From contig OZ026613.1 in the NCBI GenBank assembly GCA_964020975.1, positions 121,841,179 through 121,905,178 of the forward strand: a stretch of 64,000 nucleotides of DNA. The letters are read 5' to 3'. Below, one piece after another: positions 22,160 to 34,239 of this stretch. Made by a program: the position numbers and the translations under genes. The DNA is from Hermodice carunculata (taxonomy: Eukaryota; Annelida; Polychaeta; Eunicida; Amphinomidae). The notes below the pieces were generated by a model. It did no database searches. It was not told where the DNA came from and saw nothing but the letters and a program-made list of their open reading frames with translations. Within the stretch, counting starts at the first letter, position 1, and every line of letters begins with the position of its first letter.

Positions 22160-22323
22160 AAATGCTCTTTGCAAGGGAGCCAAATGAACAGTTTAACTTA
22201 CGCATTGTGAGCCGGGTTCACGTTTATTTCCCAGATGGAAGCACCTGCCCGTGGAGCAAGTCTGCCTGGCACCAGGACAAACCCAGTGAGATGTTACGTC
22301 GTTTCCGCAGCTATGACCTGTAG
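22160..22323 (+). CDS. DNAJC12: DNAJC12-like co-chaperone, last coding exon and stop
   Basis: Acceptor TTGACACCCCAG. The frame set by the previous exon runs open to TAG at 22,321-22,323. The C-terminus PSEMLRRFRSYDL matches the signature PSELLRKFRNYEI ending of DNAJC12, with a WSKS segment a little before it where the family has RWSKDA. The four exons seen make about 162 residues; adding a first exon of about 28 would bring the protein near the usual 190-200. Confidence 0.9.
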
Positions 22324-22740
22324 ACTGCCTGTAAACAGAAGGCACTCACTGGGGAGTTTGTAGTGTACAGTGAATCCTGGCCTCAAGTACCATTTTAACA
22401 GTGAATCCGGACCTCAAGTACCACTCTGGCAGTGAATCCTGGCCTCGAGTACCATTTTAACAGTGAATCCGGACCTCAGGTACCACTCTGGCAGTGAATC
22501 CTGGCTGAGAGTACCACGCTAGCAGTGAGTCCTAGCCTCAAGTACCATTTTAAGAGTGAATCCTGACCTCAAGTACCACTCTGGCAGTGAATCCTGGGCA
22601 AAAGTACCACTCTAACAGTGAATATTGGCCGAAAGTACCACTCTAGCAGAAATGCCAACATTCAAAAAGGCCATCTCGGGGACAACTGACGAGTCCTTCA
22701 GGGACAGAAAAATAGATAAAAATAAATGAAAATAAAAATG
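22324..22740 (+). promoter_or_regulatory. Probable DNAJC12 3' UTR with polyadenylation signals
   Basis: Downstream of the stop lie a 31-bp minisatellite (22,368-22,648) and then AATAAA hexamers at 22,721 and 22,731. The UTR assignment is inferred from position; no transcript evidence is available. Confidence 0.55.
22368..22648. repeat. 31-bp minisatellite, about 9 copies
   Basis: Copies of CAGTGAATCCTGGCCTCAAG plus TACCATTTTAA (or ACTCTGG) start every 31 bases from 22,368 (22,399, 22,430, 22,461 and on). Two sub-variants (GGCCTC..CATTTTAA and GGACCTC..CACTCTGG) partly alternate. The array starts 45 bases after the DNAJC12 stop codon. Confidence 0.94.
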
Positions 22741-22759
22741 AAATAGTATCATATCACAG

Positions 22760-24205
22760 CCTTAGTGGTTTACTTTATAGTTATCTTGCTTGTTTTGCTT
22801 TTAAATGAAGGAAGACATTAAATGTTCAGGAGCAGCAGGAATGATCAGACAATGTCCCATCAAAGGTCGGGCCAAAGGATTTGACTTCCGGTTCAGCATT
22901 AAATGGTTTTGGTATAGTAAAAATTGACATCTAAAGGGGAAAAGCCAGAGGACACAACTTGCCCATGTAAGGTACCCATGAATCAAGTCCTCATTCAAGT
23001 ATTCAGTTGTGAAATGAGTCGAAAAGTCATAGCCAGGACCATCAAATCTAATTTTTTAATTATGTGAAATTAAAAACAGTGAAATCATTGGGTTTTTTAG
23101 AAGATTTTTAACTGGCCGCACATTCGTTGCCTGGAACAATCTAGATTTGTGTGACTTTTTACGCAAACCTAAGCATTGTTTTAATGAGCCACCTTGACAT
23201 GAAATTTCAACCAGAGAGGTTAGCTTGCACAAAGTCTACAAGCCATTTGCAATGCCCAAACTGTTGAAGAAAGACATCAACGACAGGACAAAACAGGAAC
23301 AAAACTGACCAAGTGAGCCATCTTTGATCTGTTCGCAAACCAAGCTAACTGTCAACTTCTGTTGCTGGGCTTGAGGTCATGGGGCCCAAAAGGCCCACTT
23401 CCATGAGGTCAAGCTTTGAAACCAGATTGTCACTGTCGCAGTTTGACAGAATGCTGAAGCATGTTTTTCGGTACTCCGAAGGCTGTTTTATTCATGTGAT
23501 TGCCCAGTAATTGATTGACAACCTCACCATATGTTAAGGCACGATGTGTACTCTGTTTTGTAAAATATCTGCGCAACTTGAGCAAACAGTATTGTTTCAG
23601 ACTCAAATGATCAACATCAAAAGCCTTTGAAACTTGGTTTCTCATAAAGGATAATAGGATAAGAACCCCACATAGGAATGGACATTTCAAGAAAATGGCT
23701 GGGCAAAATTTAATCCGGTAAATGGCCTTTGATTCTGTAATGTCTGAACTGCACAAATGACTATGCGGTTTTCAAAATTTTGCTTTGTGCCTTCTCTATG
23801 AAATGAAGAAAATTAACATGCTGGAAATCAAAGGGGAAATTGAAATGTCAAACTTTCAGGATGGCTAACAGAAAAACGAAGCCAAACATGAAAAAATCAC
23901 AGGATGGTTTTTTGTTGTCAATATGCCAGGATTAGGATGCAAGTGTAATTATGATTTTATTACAAATAATTAGTGACTTATATTAACAATTATGGGGTGG
24001 ATGGTTTGTGGTCTACTTTATATTGTTTATTCAACAATTAACATCACCGACAACCAAACATGTGATATACAAGTTCTTTGGAGTACGAGGACTACATACA
24101 TTATTTGTTGTCCTAACGCAAATATGTTATCAGCTGTGATTATTTAAAATGGGATTTTGTTTTGGTATCTTAGCTGTCCTTAAGTGTACAGACCAGGTGT
24201 ACTTT
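22760..24205. other. Intergenic sequence, nothing recognised
   Basis: No conserved motif in any frame. A minus-strand open frame of 108 codons at 23,430-23,756 has no recognisable domain. Confidence 0.5.
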
Positions 24206-24211
24206 GTGTTT

Positions 24212-24960
24212 TAGAGTGATGTGGTTTCACAAGGTAAAGACTGTACTCTGTGTATGTAGAGTAATATGGTCTCACAAGGTAAATACTGTTTGTACTTTGT
24301 GTATGTGGAGTGATGTCGTTTCACAAGGTAAAGACTATGTACTTTGTGTATGTGGAGTGATGTGGTTTCACTAGGTAAAGACTGTATGTACTTTGTGTAT
24401 GTGGAGTGATGTCGTTTCACAAGGTAAAGACTATGTACTTTGTGTATGTGGAGTGATGTGGTTTCACTAGGTAAATACTGTTTGTACTTTGTGTATGTGG
24501 AGTGATGTGGTTTCACAAGGTAGAGACCATATGTACTTTGTGTATGTGGAGTGATGTGGTTTCACAAGGTAAAGACTGTATGTACTTTGTGTATGTGGAG
24601 TGATGTGGTTTCACAAGGTAAAGACTGTATGTACTTTGTGTATGTGGAGTGATGTGGTTTCACAAGGTAAAGACTGTATGTACTTTGTGTATGTGGAGTG
24701 ATGTGGTTTCACAAGGTAAAGACTGTATGTACTTTGTGTATGTGGAGTGATGTGGTTTCACAAGGTTAAGACTATATTATGCTTTGTGTATGTAGAGCGA
24801 TATGGTTTCACAAGGTAAAGACTATATGTACTTTGTACATATAGGGTGATGTGGTTTCACAAGGTAGAGAATATTTGAGCTTTGTGTATGTAGAGGGATG
24901 TGGTTTCACAAGGTAAAGAATATTTGTACTTTGTGTATGTAGAGGGATGTGGTCTCACAC
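24212..24960. repeat. 49-bp minisatellite, about 15 copies
   Basis: Direct copies of a unit reading GTGATGTGGTTTCACAAGGT then AAAGACTGTATGTACTTTGTGTATGTGGA (in two parts), spaced 49 bases in the central part (for example 24,551 and 24,600). Flanking copies are more diverged. A 101-codon minus-strand frame follows the period and is not a gene. Confidence 0.95.
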
Positions 24961-24964
24961 AAAA

Positions 24965-26255
24965 GGATCAATGTTCGACAAACCTTGCACAGCATGTTCC
25001 AAAGGTTGATACAAACAAATAGAAATACTCATGTTTGTTTTATATTTGAAGTCAATATTATGGTTGTGCATGTATTCTTGCAAGTGCATTCACAGAATAT
25101 GCAAGGTAGTAAGCAGGCGAATTTGCATGTTAACTAGAAGTGCCCTGGTGTTGCCACTGTTTCTGCCATTATCTTCATTGTGTATGAAAACATACAGTAA
25201 CTGGATTAGAAATTATCATTGTGAAGAAAATGGTTAGAGAATTCCTCAGTGTCTATGAGTAGCTCTTGGATTGAAAGGATGCAGGTGGTGTGAGGGAAAA
25301 GACGTGTACAGTAGAAAAGATGTCGGTATCTTCGATAAAAGAGAAGTATGAGGAGGTGCACATATAGAATTGTTAGTGTAGTGTCAAAGAAACCATAGCC
25401 TGAGATTGTACTGTGCACATATAATTAGGGCAAGCCAATGTTTATTTGTGACAGGGTGACATATGATAAAGGGAGTATGGCTGCCCTTGATGTCATCTGA
25501 GCAAATAACTGCTTTTTAAGCCAATAAACATAATTGCATGTTGGAAACTATACATCAGATTTGTTGACTGATATGTCTGCGAAGTATTGGAACCAAAATT
25601 TTAAATTTGTTATACCTCTGGTGCAAAAATATCACTTTTGACTTTTTACCATGGATGCATGTGTATGTTTTATTTGCTTAATTTTAGGCCGTATTACAAA
25701 ATATAACAAAATAATGCATTATAACATAAGGCTAGAGTGACACCTGATAAATCACGATTCACGTTACTGGTCTGCCTTCCTAAGTTTAAAACATTCACAA
25801 ATGAACATAGATAAATCAATAATTAACTTAGACATATCTCTCTGTATTATACTATTGAAGTTTTAATTATTAGCCTGTACATTTTGTATTCCTGGAATAT
25901 ACTTTAATCTGTAAGTCTTATATCTGAAGCAAATGAATAAGAAATGAAATTCATCTTCAATGTACTTAGCATTTTTCTGTAAACTAAAATTGCAATACCT
26001 AAATTCCCTGTCTAAATTAATAAATTGTCATACCTGAACATTACAATGATGACATGATGTTGCTACTGCACTATGAAGTTTCCATTGATTCAACTCACTG
26101 ATGTACATTTCTACATTCAACATTGTCTTGTACTTCCTGTAACTACTTCATTTACTAATTAGGGCATATCAGAATTCCATTGTTGCAATGCCAAGCCCTG
26201 CAGTATTTGCATAAACTAATGAAAACATTTTGTCAACATTTCCAACCTTTTGAGA
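24965..26255. other. Intergenic sequence, nothing recognised
   Basis: AT-rich text without repeats I can define or coding motifs. Confidence 0.5.
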
Positions 26256-26265
26256 CAACCAAACA

Positions 26266-26686
26266 TAGGGTTGGGTATCGTTACTATTTTCTGTATCTCA
26301 GTACTTTTCGATACAGAGCCATGTATCACAATACACATCAGGATATGTCATGAGAGTGTATGAAGTGATCACACTCTATGAATTTACATGCAGCAGTCAG
26401 TATCACAGCCTGTGCACTGGTGTTTTGATAAACCACTCTGCTGTGTCTTCTTGTACCAGCAATGAATTGATAATGTAAGCTATGAAATGTATTTTATTTG
26501 CTGTTCATCTCCATGCCGGGGTGATTTTCTTATATTTCTTAATATGAAATCATAAATTATGATGAAACTGAAGTTTTTTTTTATTGTATCATTAAAATTT
26601 GATACACAAGGATCGTATCACGATACGGTTCAGCACAAGGTTAGTATCACGGTTTTTCTGCATTTCAATATATCGTCCCAACCCTA
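26266..26686. mobile_element. 421-bp hAT-like MITE with 8-bp target duplication
   Basis: Starts TAGGGTTGGG and ends CCCAACCCTA. It is flanked by ACCAAACA (26,258-26,265) and ACCAAACC (26,687-26,694), an 8-bp target duplication with one change, as hAT elements make. The subterminal parts carry complementary GTATCG and CGATAC words, typical of short non-autonomous elements. No transposase. Confidence 0.82.
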
Positions 26687-27184
26687 ACCAAACCCATATT
26701 TGACTTTCAGTCATTGGTTCTATCTTCTAGATAAGTATCAAAAGTGGTCCACTATGGAAATAAGCGTTGACTTAAGTAAAGCGTTCTGTCGATCCCATTT
26801 CACTGATACATGGTTCAATATTTTAGAAATCCAGTGTTGGATTTAAAGGTGGTCTCAAGTCTGTGATATGATGTTTGTACTATATTTTAATTTTTGTACC
26901 ATGTTTTATGTACTGAACTGTGTATCATGCATGTGAATAAAATAACATTACTGTTACGATGCTCACCTTTTGAATATTATCAGAACTCAACTCAAAGAAT
27001 GACAACAATGATATAACTTTAACAATATATTAACAATCAAAAATTAGTTCAAAGTAAGTAAACGTATCTCCACTGGTATTTCAACAGCCAAACAGTCTTA
27101 TGTACATCCTAATCCCTGGTGAGATAATCTACAGGTACTGTCCCACAGTTCCAAGTCCTATGACAGGTGTCAAATGGTGTGGCA

Positions 27185-27415
27185 CTAATCCCACAGAGGT
27201 ACAGTTTGGGACCAATGTGGTACTGAAAGATGTAATGCTGATCCAATCCCACAGAGGTACAGTTTGGTTCCAATATGGCACAATATACCAGTCCACTCAA
27301 AGTCAATGTCTACACTCCACACGTACAAAGTGTAAATGCATGGTAGCACCAAATATACAAGTCCACTCAAGACACTGTCTACACTCTGCAGATATAATGT
27401 AAACAATGGCTCACA
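27185..27415. repeat. Short duplicated segments
   Basis: CCCACAGAGGTACAGTTTGG occurs at about 27,190 and 27,248. A second pair (CAAGTCCACTCAA, GTCTACACTC) occurs at about 27,292 and 27,357. The region looks like two local tandem duplications of about 60 bp. Confidence 0.7.
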
Positions 27416-27429
27416 ATCCGAGTGGCTTG

Positions 27430-30025
27430 ATGACACACAGCGTCTGTCAGATCCTTCAGAATTCTCTCTATTTTCTCCTCTTCTCCTCTGCTGTTCTCCT
27501 CTCTCAGTTAGGAAATATCTGGTTTATATGGACACAGAGAAATATCACCACTGTTCCAGTGTTTTCCAATTAGTCACACATCACAGTGCAATTTGAGATC
27601 TGCCTGGATCACCTCACAAGAATGTAGGTCAGCATTCTAGCTTCTTCCACCTGTTAACAAATTACATGTGAGTCACCTACAAACAGGTCAGCTCAATGGT
27701 TCTGCAGTTAACCTGCACAGTATTCATTGAACTCGCTGACCCGGCACACACTGAATGATTACAGTGACCTGTCCAAATGAAAACAAACAGCCACACACAT
27801 TTTCATAACAATTACTCAACCAATTAATCAGTCAATCAATCAACTGACTGGAGTTGGAGAGCAATATTGTCATTGCTGCCAACAGTGTGGGGAAAGTGGC
27901 CTAAAATCCTTCAACACTGATTTCTCGGAAAGAAATTTTCTGCTTATCAATCACTTTTGCCGACAGCGTCTGTAAACAGCTAATTGATCAACCTGCTGCA
28001 AATATTTGTCTTTTGAAAGATAAATATATTATCTAGGAACCGTTTGTTCCATCAGAATTCTCCTTTAAAGAGGTTTGTAGCTCACAAAATCAATTAGTTG
28101 TTGATGTTTAAAATGATGATAAAAAATTTGATTATTTCTTAATTATGTATTTTAAATGTAAACAAAAAAATACGTTTCCTGCAGATTGGTCTGTATTCTA
28201 ATTTTACATATGTTATACACTTTTCCGTAGATTATTTTCTAAGAAATACTGACAAAATGTGCAATCTGATGCCCTCTTGTAACCTGGCTTATAAAATCCT
28301 TGCAAATTATCATATTGATATGAAACTTGTTTCTAACAAAGCTAGATATGTGTACAATAAATAAAATGTATGGTTCTTTGGTTGAAATGTGACAACAGAG
28401 ACATTATCCTAGGACTAATTTATGGGTATGATTTGATTTGGTCTCTAATTTTTGTTCTTGGGAAAAATATCTATTTAAATGTGGAAATAATAATGGTAAA
28501 CTGTCCATTGAAAGGTTCAAAGGTATGATAAAAGATTAGAAACAATAGAAAACTACACAGCTTAAAAATATACAGATTGATAGTTATAAACGTAAATAGA
28601 AAGAAATGGATTTCTAGTTTCAGTGATAAACAAAGAAGAATATTGACCACGAAATTTTGCGACCTGAGTCACTATTAGATTCTTTGATACATATTTTTTG
28701 TATATTGATGCACACCTGTCTTTATGTTTATCAATTACTACTGGATACCTTTGTTCTACTGCTGGATTGTAGATACCTTTGCAGAGGTGTTTCTGTTGTC
28801 AGTAAAAAAAGTCATGTTGTTATATTCGGTGATGTTGTTGATGGACATGTCAATATTTGGATGGTTTATTGACTTGGACTGATTTTCATTTTGCTATCAG
28901 CTCACCTTCTACATCCAGGGTGTCAACCTCTAATATCACTCAAAGTTACACACGTACATGTATATGTAGCTTTTCACAGAGTGGTTAAAATTGTATGACA
29001 AAGTGCAATCTGTGCAGCATAAATAGCTACCTGTGAGTCAAATTTCAGGCAAAAAATGCATTGTGAATAAACATTTTTATGAACTTTTGTGAGGACTGAG
29101 ATCATATCTCTGAGGTCGACTTCACTATATTTGTGGGAGTAACAGGTCTGTCTGTTTCAATTGGACCAAATAGTCCCTCCCTGTATTGCCACCCGCTGTT
29201 TGTTGGTGGAAGCTCTTTCCTTGGCATTGCTGAACTGTATGGGAGCTTAAGTAACATGAAATGGTTCCCCCTCATCTACTTTTATCAAATGAAGATGGTG
29301 GCTATTGGGCAAATTCATGACAAAGGTATTTCTTGATCTCAGATCATTCCTTTATCACACATATAGCTGTCATAAACAATAATGTGATATTTACATTCAC
29401 CTAAACACCACACACTATAATGCGGCTTTTGTCACACTAATACTGGTAAGTAGTATTGCATTTCAACACAGTCAGCTTTGCTATGTATTCCTATGTACAA
29501 TACAGACCATCGTCGTTTTTATCAAACATGGGGGATAGAGAACACAACATGGCACATAAGACAGCATTACCAGGTAGTTCCCATTCCCTCATTGCCAAGA
29601 GTAACACTGATGCTTTTTTCTAAAATACTCTGTGATGTTTGCCATGGCCTAAGACATGCAACTGTGACCTCATACTGTCAAATAGGGACTCAAAGGTATC
29701 TTCTCTCATGACACTATAGTATTTACGAGTCTACATGGACTGATATGACCTGTCTAAGACAGGTAGGAATACTATCAATTTCTGTCATTTCAAGTTCGAG
29801 AGACAACCTTCAACAAGTTGTATGTTCAGGCAGTGATATTATGGATGGTAGTTGCCACCAATCCAGCTGGACCACTATGATGCAATGAAACAGTTGTATT
29901 TAACGTGTATTTTCCTGCAAGAGGTCCTAAAAACTAATGCAGGTTAGAAACTCCAAAGGAGAAATGACACAGTGCTCAAAGTGTAGGTAGCACGAAGCTG
30001 TACGGTTTCAGCCAACAATGTGACA
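27430..30025. other. Intergenic sequence, nothing recognised
   Basis: No recognisable protein motif in the short open frames. Some AT-rich and pyrimidine-rich patches (CTCTATTTTCTCCTCTTCTC near 27,467). Confidence 0.45.
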
Positions 30026-30029
30026 GGTG

Positions 30030-31290
30030 TTGTGGTTCTGGTTAGATAATCCGCAGACCTGCAGTATTGTTGTGGATGGAGAGATTACTTATAATGCTAG
30101 AGGTAGTCTCTATGACTGGCCAGCCTTGATTTGAAGCTGGTCAATGTCTTAGAGTTCACTATTGCATGGCTACGGCTATCCCATGGGAGAATAGGCTTTG
30201 GAATGAATGAGGTCTTACATTGTTCTGTTTTACATCTTATAGTCTGTAATTTGAATTGATGCGAAGCTGTTGTTTTATACAGGTGGGTAGGCTCTAAATC
30301 CACCTAGTCCACAGAAATGGCTAATTTGCTAGTCATAATTTTAAGAAGTACTGCCCATCTCAAATCTTTCTTACGGTCTGCCAGATTCTGCCACCTAAGA
30401 TCTTTTAACATTTCGGTGACACTGTTTTTGCTTTGGTAATCAGCTTTACAGAATCTGGCTGCATTCCGTTGAACTCTTTCAATTTCATAGATGTCTATGT
30501 TTAAATATGGATCCCGAAGAGGTGCATTATATTTTAACACTGAACGCACAAGTGACAAATAGGCCATCTCTTTGTTTTATGTGGACAGCCTTTTAAATTC
30601 CTCCATAGGAATGCTACGATGTAGTTACTTTTCTGCGAGGTTACTGCAACATGGGTGGAACACTTAGGCTCAGCACTGATGGTCAGTCCAAGGTGCTTGG
30701 CCTCTGTGATCTCCTCGAGTACGTTGTCTGCAAGAGAGTAGTTTTTAGTGAATGGTTTCTTGGACCTGCTAATTTTCATGATGTTACATTTTTTGGCATT
30801 GAATGACATACCCAAAGTGTTGCCCCATCTCACCAGTGCGTTTAGGTCTTCTTGTAGTGCTAATTGACCCTCCACTGATCTACTGGGTCTATACAGTAGT
30901 GCATCATCTGCAAATGGTCTAACTGTTGATGTAACAATGTTGGGTGGGTCATTGATATGTAATAAAAAAGAGAAGTGGGCCTAACACTATACCATGAGGC
31001 ACACTGGAGTCCACGCCAACAGGGTAAGACTTTGCACCATCATCTACGACACACTGGTCTCTGGTCTTAAGAAAGGATGAAATCCACTTGATGATGGCTC
31101 AATTTATTCCATAGTGCTCCAGTTTGTCTAATACATGGTCTTGCGGCACAGTATCGAAGGCTTTGCTAAATTCTAATATACTAACGTCTATTTCGATGTT
31201 AAGGTCTCACAAACACAATAGGTTATGAGTGGTCACTAAGAGTTGAGTTTCGCATGAGTGAGCATACCAAAACCCATGCCGGTATTTGGA
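30030..31290 (-). mobile_element. LINE reverse transcriptase fragment (CR1/Jockey-group)
   Basis: Read on the minus strand from about 31,205 downwards: LEFSKAFDTVPQDHVLDKLE, WISSFLRTRDQCVV, GIVLGPLLFLLHIND, then PFADDALLYR at about 30,893-30,922 (the reverse transcriptase catalytic FADD). MSFNAKKCNIMKIS, EIERVQRNAARF and SVTEMLKDLRW follow, ending with RLASHRDYL near 30,100. The order is that of the second half of a non-LTR ORF2. The 5' part is missing and frame breaks are present. The catalytic Asp pair is intact. Confidence 0.92.
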
Positions 31291-31533
31291 GAGATACATA
31301 TACCGTAGAGACAGGGACTTCAATAACCTTGTCTTTAGGCATGGAGTTTGGTTATGTTTGTATTACTATAAATCAAATTAAAAGAAGTATTGGATAGCTT
31401 TATTTGTATCTACAGGTCCCAATAGCATTCTTACATCATGCAAAATGATAACAAATCCCGGTCCTATAACTGCAACTTTATGGTTGTTACAGTGATTATT
31501 CCAATTCTCTTGAATGTTGGTGTCAGCCATCTT

Positions 31534-31857
31534 ACATTTATGCTAAGTAGGTAGACCACTGTTGCTTCCATTTTTATGCTAAGTAGGTAGACCACTGTTG
31601 CTTCCATTTTTATGCTAAGTAGGTAGACCACTGTTGCTTCCATTTTTATGCAAAGTAGGTGGACCACTGTTGTTTCCATTTTTATGCAAAGTAGGTGGAC
31701 CACTGTTGCTTCTATTTTTATGCTAAGTAGGTAGACCAATGTTGCTTCCATTTTTATGCTAAGTAGGTGGACCACTGTTGCTTCCATTTTTATGCTAAGT
31801 AGGTGGACCACTGTTGCTTCCATTTTTATGCTAAGTAGGTGGACTACTGTTGCTTTC
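31534..31857. repeat. 36-bp minisatellite, 9 copies
   Basis: The unit reads TTTTATGCTAAGTAGGTAGA then CCACTGTTGCTTCCAT, repeated every 36 bases (for example TATGCT at 31,575 and 31,611). Because 36 is a multiple of three, the minus strand stays open and shows a 12-residue motif (MEATVVHLLSIK) in series. I see no reason to call it a gene. Confidence 0.95.
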
Positions 31858-31859
31858 CA

Positions 31860-32815
31860 AGACACAATTTCAATATCTATACGCATTGATTCACATGCAA
31901 AAAGCATAGTCCAAATGCTTGCAGTCCATTATATTGCAAAACATTTTGAGTGTCCATTACTGGTCTTTGCTTTAAACGCCATCTTGAATTTTACATATAT
32001 CCTGAAAAATGAGCGTTGGATTAATTTTCGAGGTACTTAACTACTTTTTTGTAATGCTCCTTGAACACCATAGTACATTTTACCACCAACATATAATTTT
32101 ATAACGCTGCCCAGTCTAGCCATTGATCCTTTTACTCAAATAACGAAAAGTATCTAAAATATCAATCCTTTGCTCAATATTAGTGACATTGTGAAGGGGT
32201 GGGCGCATTATTCCATCTTACTCCATCTGTGCCAAGAGTAAAATAAAAACAAAAGGTAAGTGTTTACCATTGGTCTTTTCAAAGATCAACAGCTCAGATG
32301 CCATAAACTCATGCAACTTCAGAAGAACGCTTATTGAAAGCACTTCCGTATTTTGGCACGGGAAACACATTGTCTTATCCTCTAAAATAAATAAATTAAT
32401 CATTTCCAGAGGAAAGAATATCTTTTCATTACATATAAACCAAAAACAACAACCATTCATACTTTATCATTTCGACCTTTCAATAATTTATTTTACAGTG
32501 TCCACAAGAAGGTTACAATATGACCACTGTAGCTTCCTTGGTCTATATAAATGCGGTATTAATACAATTTTATCATCTTTCCATGACAGGACCATGTTAT
32601 ATCATTTCACTTCATTTTGGGTTAGAGTTTATGACATGAGAAATAAGCTCTGCGGGGAGGCTTATTTTTTGCGTTAGAAAGTCCTACTTTGTAAAGGTTT
32701 TCATACACATATACAGGAATGCTCTTTACACGATGCTGCGGGGGTGTGGTCATTGATTGATCAAAGTTAAAATAAACTCTGGGTTTTTTTAATATGAGAG
32801 GACAGGGGCCTGTGG
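31860..32815. other. Intergenic sequence, nothing recognised
   Basis: Opposing short open frames at 32,218-32,460 and 32,270-32,677 overlap and have no known motif. Confidence 0.45.
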
Positions 32816-32817
32816 AA

Positions 32818-33003
32818 CAAAAAACAAAAACAAAAAAAACAAAAAAAAACCCCCCCAAAAAAAAAACAAAAACAAAAAAACAAACAAAAAAAAGAAAAAA
32901 AACCCAAACACCCCCCCAAAAAAACAAACAAACAAACAAACAAACAAACAAACAAAAAAAAAAAAAAAAAAAAACAAACAAACAAACAAACAAACAAACA
33001 AAA
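32818..33003. repeat. A-rich tract ending in (CAAA)n
   Basis: A runs with C clusters followed by CAAACAAACAAACAAA and an A run of about 22. Overlapping Lys- or Phe-rich frames are compositional artefacts. Confidence 0.95.
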
Positions 33004-33591
33004 TTAAATTTAGCAAAGCTGCGTAACAGAATGGTGAAAGAACTATGTATACATGTACCACACAAATAAATTCGGCTCACCAATTTAATAGTGATGTGAG
33101 GGACTTGATTTTTTTTGGTTAAAATGTGCTTGGGTAGCTCCAACGTGGACCAAATGATGTTATGGACTTTATATCTAGTAAATTATTCTTCAATCCAGTT
33201 TGTATTAGCTTGCACATGTAGACAAGCTCCGTGTATGATTCAATACCTTATGCACAGAATTGTTTAAATGAAGACGTGGTTGTCAAAAATCAGAAAAAAG
33301 GGGAGGGGCGGAATTATTGTTTGTACGCTTTATTTATAATTTCCAATTATTACAGCATCAAAATCATCGTCATTTTTTTGCTTATATATTTTTCCAATGC
33401 ATCAAATGAACATGGTATGTTTATGTTTCGAAATGATGGAATGTCGCTTCCAAATCTTTTGGGAAGCTGTAACTATATCTGTAGAGTTGTATAGTATTTT
33501 TTTCTTACCTTTATTTTTTTTAATTTTCTTACCTTTCCGTTGCTACGCAAAAGCCATAATGTTGCTCAACGTCTTAATTATTCTGTCCCAA

Positions 33592-34229
33592 AGGGGTTTG
33601 ATGTAGGGCTTTACACTGTCTCAAAGGGGATTGATGTAGGGCTGTACACTGTCCCAAAGGGGATTGATATAGGGCTGTACACTGTCCCAACGGGATTGAT
33701 ATTGGGCTGTACACTGTCCCAAAGGGGATTGATATAGGGCTGTACACTGTCCCAACGGGATTGATATAGGGCTGTACACTGTCCCAACGGGATTGATATA
33801 GGGCTGTACACTGTCCCAAGAGGACTGATATAGGGCTGTACACTGTCCCAAGAGGACTGATATAGGGCTGTACACTGTCCCAACGGGATTGATATAGGGC
33901 TGTACACTGTCCCAAAGGGGATTGATATAGGGCTGTACACTGTCCCAACGGGATTGACATAGGGCTGTACACTGTCCCAACGGGATTGATATAGGGCTGT
34001 ACACTGTCCCAAGAGGACTGATATAGGGCTGTACACTGTCCCAAGAGGACTGATATAGGGCTGTACACTGTCCCAACGGGATTGATATAGGGCTGTACAC
34101 TGTCCCAACGGGATTGATATAGGGCTGTACACTGTCCCAACGGGATTGATATAGGGCTGTACACTGTCCCAAGAGGACTGATATAGGGCTGTACACTGTC
34201 CCAAGAGGACTGATATAGGGCTGTACACT
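33592..34229. repeat. 32-bp minisatellite, about 20 copies
   Basis: Copies of GGGATTGATATAGGGCTGTA then CACTGTCCCAAC repeat every 32 (sometimes 33) bases. Variants are CCCAACGGGATTG, CCCAAGAGGACTG and CCCAAAGGGGATTG. Since 32 is not a multiple of three, one repeat peptide appears in all three minus-strand frames, each open for about 200 codons. Confidence 0.96.
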
Positions 34230-34239
34230 GTTTGTCAAT

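Noticed and set aside
22801-23756. Open frames downstream of DNAJC12 as another gene
   Set aside because: No motif, splice partner or protein-like pattern was found on either strand.
24211-24516. 101-codon frame with HHSTYTKYKQYLP repeats
   Set aside because: It is the 49-bp minisatellite read through; no sign of selection or a conserved start.
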